Positions 62,504-64,000 of a stretch of 64,000 nt of DNA are shown piece after piece (position 1 is the first letter of the stretch; each line of letters opens with the position of its first letter). Source of the stretch: Cryphonectria parasitica EP155 (taxonomy: Eukaryota > Ascomycota > Sordariomycetes > Diaporthales > Cryphonectriaceae); the NCBI RefSeq assembly GCF_011745365.1, contig NW_024468910.1, positions 4,885,172 to 4,949,171 of the forward strand, given 5' to 3'. The position numbers and the translations under genes were made by a program. The notes under the pieces were generated by a model that searched no databases, was not told the DNA's origin, and worked only from the letters and a program-made list of their open reading frames with translations.

Positions 62504-64000
62504 TCAAAACTCAAACTCGGGCCGGAAGATATCCGGATCCACCCCGAAGACAACCTTCTCGCTCAAGTCCCTCCTGCTCATGAGGGTAAACACCCTGCGC
62601 AGCGTATCATACAGGGTGGTGCTGCGGTTGTGGGTGGTCATGCGGTCGAGATGCTCGTCGCTGACGTCGGCGCCGTCGCCGGTGGTGCTCAGCAGCTCCC
62701 TGGCCTTCTCCCTGCCGGCCTTCTCGACGGTCTTGTGCATGGCCAGGGCGCTCAGGAGGTGGCCGGCGGCCTGCTCGTAGCAGCCAATGTTCATGCACGA
62801 CACGCCGAGGTTGTAGCGGGCGCGCACAAAGTTGGGCCGCAGGGCCAGGGCCTTTTCGTAGGCTGCGATGGCCTCCTCGCTCTTGCCGCTGTTGGCGAGG
62901 GTGGCGCCCAGCCGGTTCCAGAGGAGGTGCAGCTGGTTGCGCTGGTTGGCGATGCCGAGCTCCGAGGAGGCCAGCGCGGCGTGGAAGCAGTCGACGGCCT
63001 TGTCGAAGTCCTCGCTGCCGTAGAACAGGACGCCGAGGCCCACCTGCACGTCCGGGTCCATGTGCTCGCCGTCGGGGGCGTACTGCGCCGCCTCGATGAA
63101 GAGGCCTGTGATCTTGTTGTGCAGCTCTGCCCGGTCCGTGAAGCCCACCTCGGCCGGGTTGGACAGGGCATCTGGTGAGATGACCTGCGGGTATTTGACC
63201 GAGAGCCACCGCTCCAGGGTTCGGTAGGCAGTGCTGTCGTAGCCCTCGTTGGTGTAGGAGACGGCGAGCCCCATGAGGGCGTCGAGGTTGTGAGGGTCGA
63301 GCTGCAGAACCCTCTGGTATGCCCGCAGAGCCGCATCCTCCTTCTCGTTTTGTGACTGTGCCGAGCCCAGGCGCGCCCACGCCTCGATATGTTTCGGGTC
63401 CTTCTGCGCGGCAGCCTCGAATGCCAAGGCCGCCAGAGACAGGTTGCCGCCTTCGTCCATGATGCGCACGCCTTCTTCGAACGGGTTGGCCTGGTCCTTG
63501 AAGAGGTTGTCCTGCTCGAACAAATAATCCTCAATCAGGGGGTCGGCCGACATGCGCCCGCCTCCACCTCCCCAGGAATCGATGCCATCGCCCCATTTGA
63601 TGTCGAGGTCGTCGTCGGGCATGGACCGCATCGCCGCCTCGCCTTCTTGTATTCCCTTCCATATTGACTCGAAATCTCCAAAGCCCGTCTCCGATTCCAT
63701 CAGCTTCTCGTCCATCTGGTTCAGCTCCTCCTCCATGGCCAGGGACTCGTCGTGCTCATCATGCAGCTTGAACTGCTCCTCGAACCTCGTCTGCAGCTCC
63801 TGTGTGTCCACCTCCTTCCCCTTGCCCTTCACATCGGTCTGGTAGTTTTGCTGTGCCGGCGCCTGCTGCTGTTGTTGTGAGTACATGGGCATGCCCCCAT
63901 ACATGCCCTGCTGCATCATCCCCATCGACATGGGTCCTGCCCCCATCATCATGGGCCTCTGGTACGTCGAGACGGTCATGGACTGTGCCTGTGGGGCCGG
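62504..64000 (-). CDS. PEX5: Peroxisomal targeting signal 1 receptor PEX5, 5' end cut by the window
   Basis: Cytosolic shuttling receptor that binds C-terminal SKL-type signals and delivers cargo to the peroxisome. The frame is open to the window edge, so the N-terminus (with the ubiquitinated Cys and some WxxxF/Y motifs) is missing. A Met/Gln-rich stretch near 63979 is not the start. Visible are a conserved FGDFESIWKGIQEGEAA helix, an IKWGDGIDSW segment and an EDYLFEQDNLF region. The TPR array follows: EAWARLGSAQSQNEKEDAAL, LDALMGLAVSYTNEGYD, VQVGLGVLFYGSEDFDKAV, LWNRLGATLANSGKSEEAI and ARYNLGVSCMNIGCYEQAA. Asn residues in the last repeats match the peptide-binding positions. The C-terminus (VFGVDPDIFRPEFEF) is complete. 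The SKL hydratase at 44.4-45.5 kb is a natural client. Confidence 0.96.
   Translation of the reverse strand, partial: PAPQAQSMTVSTYQRPMMMGAGPMSMGMMQQGMYGGMPMYSQQQQQAPAQQNYQTDVKGKGKEVDTQELQTRFEEQFKLHDEHDESLAMEEELNQMDEKLMESETGFGDFESIWKGIQEGEAAMRSMPDDDLDIKWGDGIDSWGGGGGRMSADPLIEDYLFEQDNLFKDQANPFEEGVRIMDEGGNLSLAALAFEAAAQKDPKHIEAWARLGSAQSQNEKEDAALRAYQRVLQLDPHNLDALMGLAVSYTNEGYDSTAYRTLERWLSVKYPQVISPDALSNPAEVGFTDRAELHNKITGLFIEAAQYAPDGEHMDPDVQVGLGVLFYGSEDFDKAVDCFHAALASSELGIANQRNQLHLLWNRLGATLANSGKSEEAIAAYEKALALRPNFVRARYNLGVSCMNIGCYEQAAGHLLSALAMHKTVEKAGREKARELLSTTGDGADVSDEHLDRMTTHNRSTTLYDTLRRVFTLMSRRDLSEKVVFGVDPDIFRPEFEF

Noticed and set aside
1..64000. Secondary metabolite or other gene cluster, CRISPR array, integrated virus
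   Set aside because: No polyketide/NRPS/terpene synthase, no spaced direct repeats and no viral proteins were seen. Most genes are housekeeping types in no functional order.

Overview
The window is nuclear DNA of a filamentous ascomycete (Pezizomycotina, most likely a Sordariomycete). The evidence is short introns of about 55-120 bp with GTRNGT donors and CTAAC/CTGAC branch points, long GC-rich coding exons, a Zn2Cys6 transcription factor, a HET-domain gene, and ortholog types found in moulds. Genes lie on both strands in roughly equal number with no operon logic. Intergenic gaps run from 0.3 to 4 kb. No transposon, rRNA, convincing tRNA or CRISPR array was recognised.

Layout. 0.8-2.2 kb: an Arg/Ser-rich fungal protein of unknown role (-). 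4.1-5.5 kb: a PI-PLC X-domain protein (-), followed by an AT-rich multi-exon fragment resembling a Gfd2/YDR514C-type nuclease (5.8-6.7 kb, -). 7.4-8.1 kb: a small protein with an internal repeat (-). 9.8-11.1 kb: S-adenosylmethionine synthetase (-). 12.9-14.0 kb: GPN3 GTPase (+). 14.4-15.1 kb: APQ12-like nuclear envelope protein (-). 15.9-18.8 kb: a large unknown protein (-). 21.4-22.6 kb: RPF2 (+). 23.8-25.6 kb: a Zn2Cys6 regulator (-). 29.5-30.8 kb: cystathionine gamma-lyase (+). 31.7-34.5 kb: a JmjC protein (-).

37.9-39.8 kb is a metal-homeostasis locus. A ZIP zinc transporter (+) faces a previously unlisted 25-residue, eight-cysteine metallothionein gene (-) with two introns, one of the GC-AG type. 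Upstream of the transporter lie three copies of a zinc-response-like element. 42.1-43.5 kb: an unknown basic protein (-). 44.4-45.5 kb: a peroxisomal enoyl-CoA hydratase 2 ending in SKL (+). 46.0-48.0 kb: tubulin cofactor E (+). 48.4-50.2 kb: a CCCH zinc-finger protein (+). 50.9-52.0 kb: a pyridoxal reductase-type aldo-keto reductase (+).

53.0-56.9 kb holds a head-to-head pair of decayed genes: a HET-domain gene (-) and a multipass membrane protein gene (+). Both are broken by stops and frameshifts, which suggests a dead self/non-self recognition module. The right end carries a MYND-SET protein (57.2-59.1 kb, +), the REX1-like exonuclease (59.9-62.1 kb, +) and the 3' part of PEX5 (62.5 kb to the window end, -). 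PEX5 is the receptor that would import the SKL hydratase at 45 kb.

Exon boundaries were set by hand from splice motifs and reading-frame continuity. Family calls rest on recognised motifs, not on database searches.
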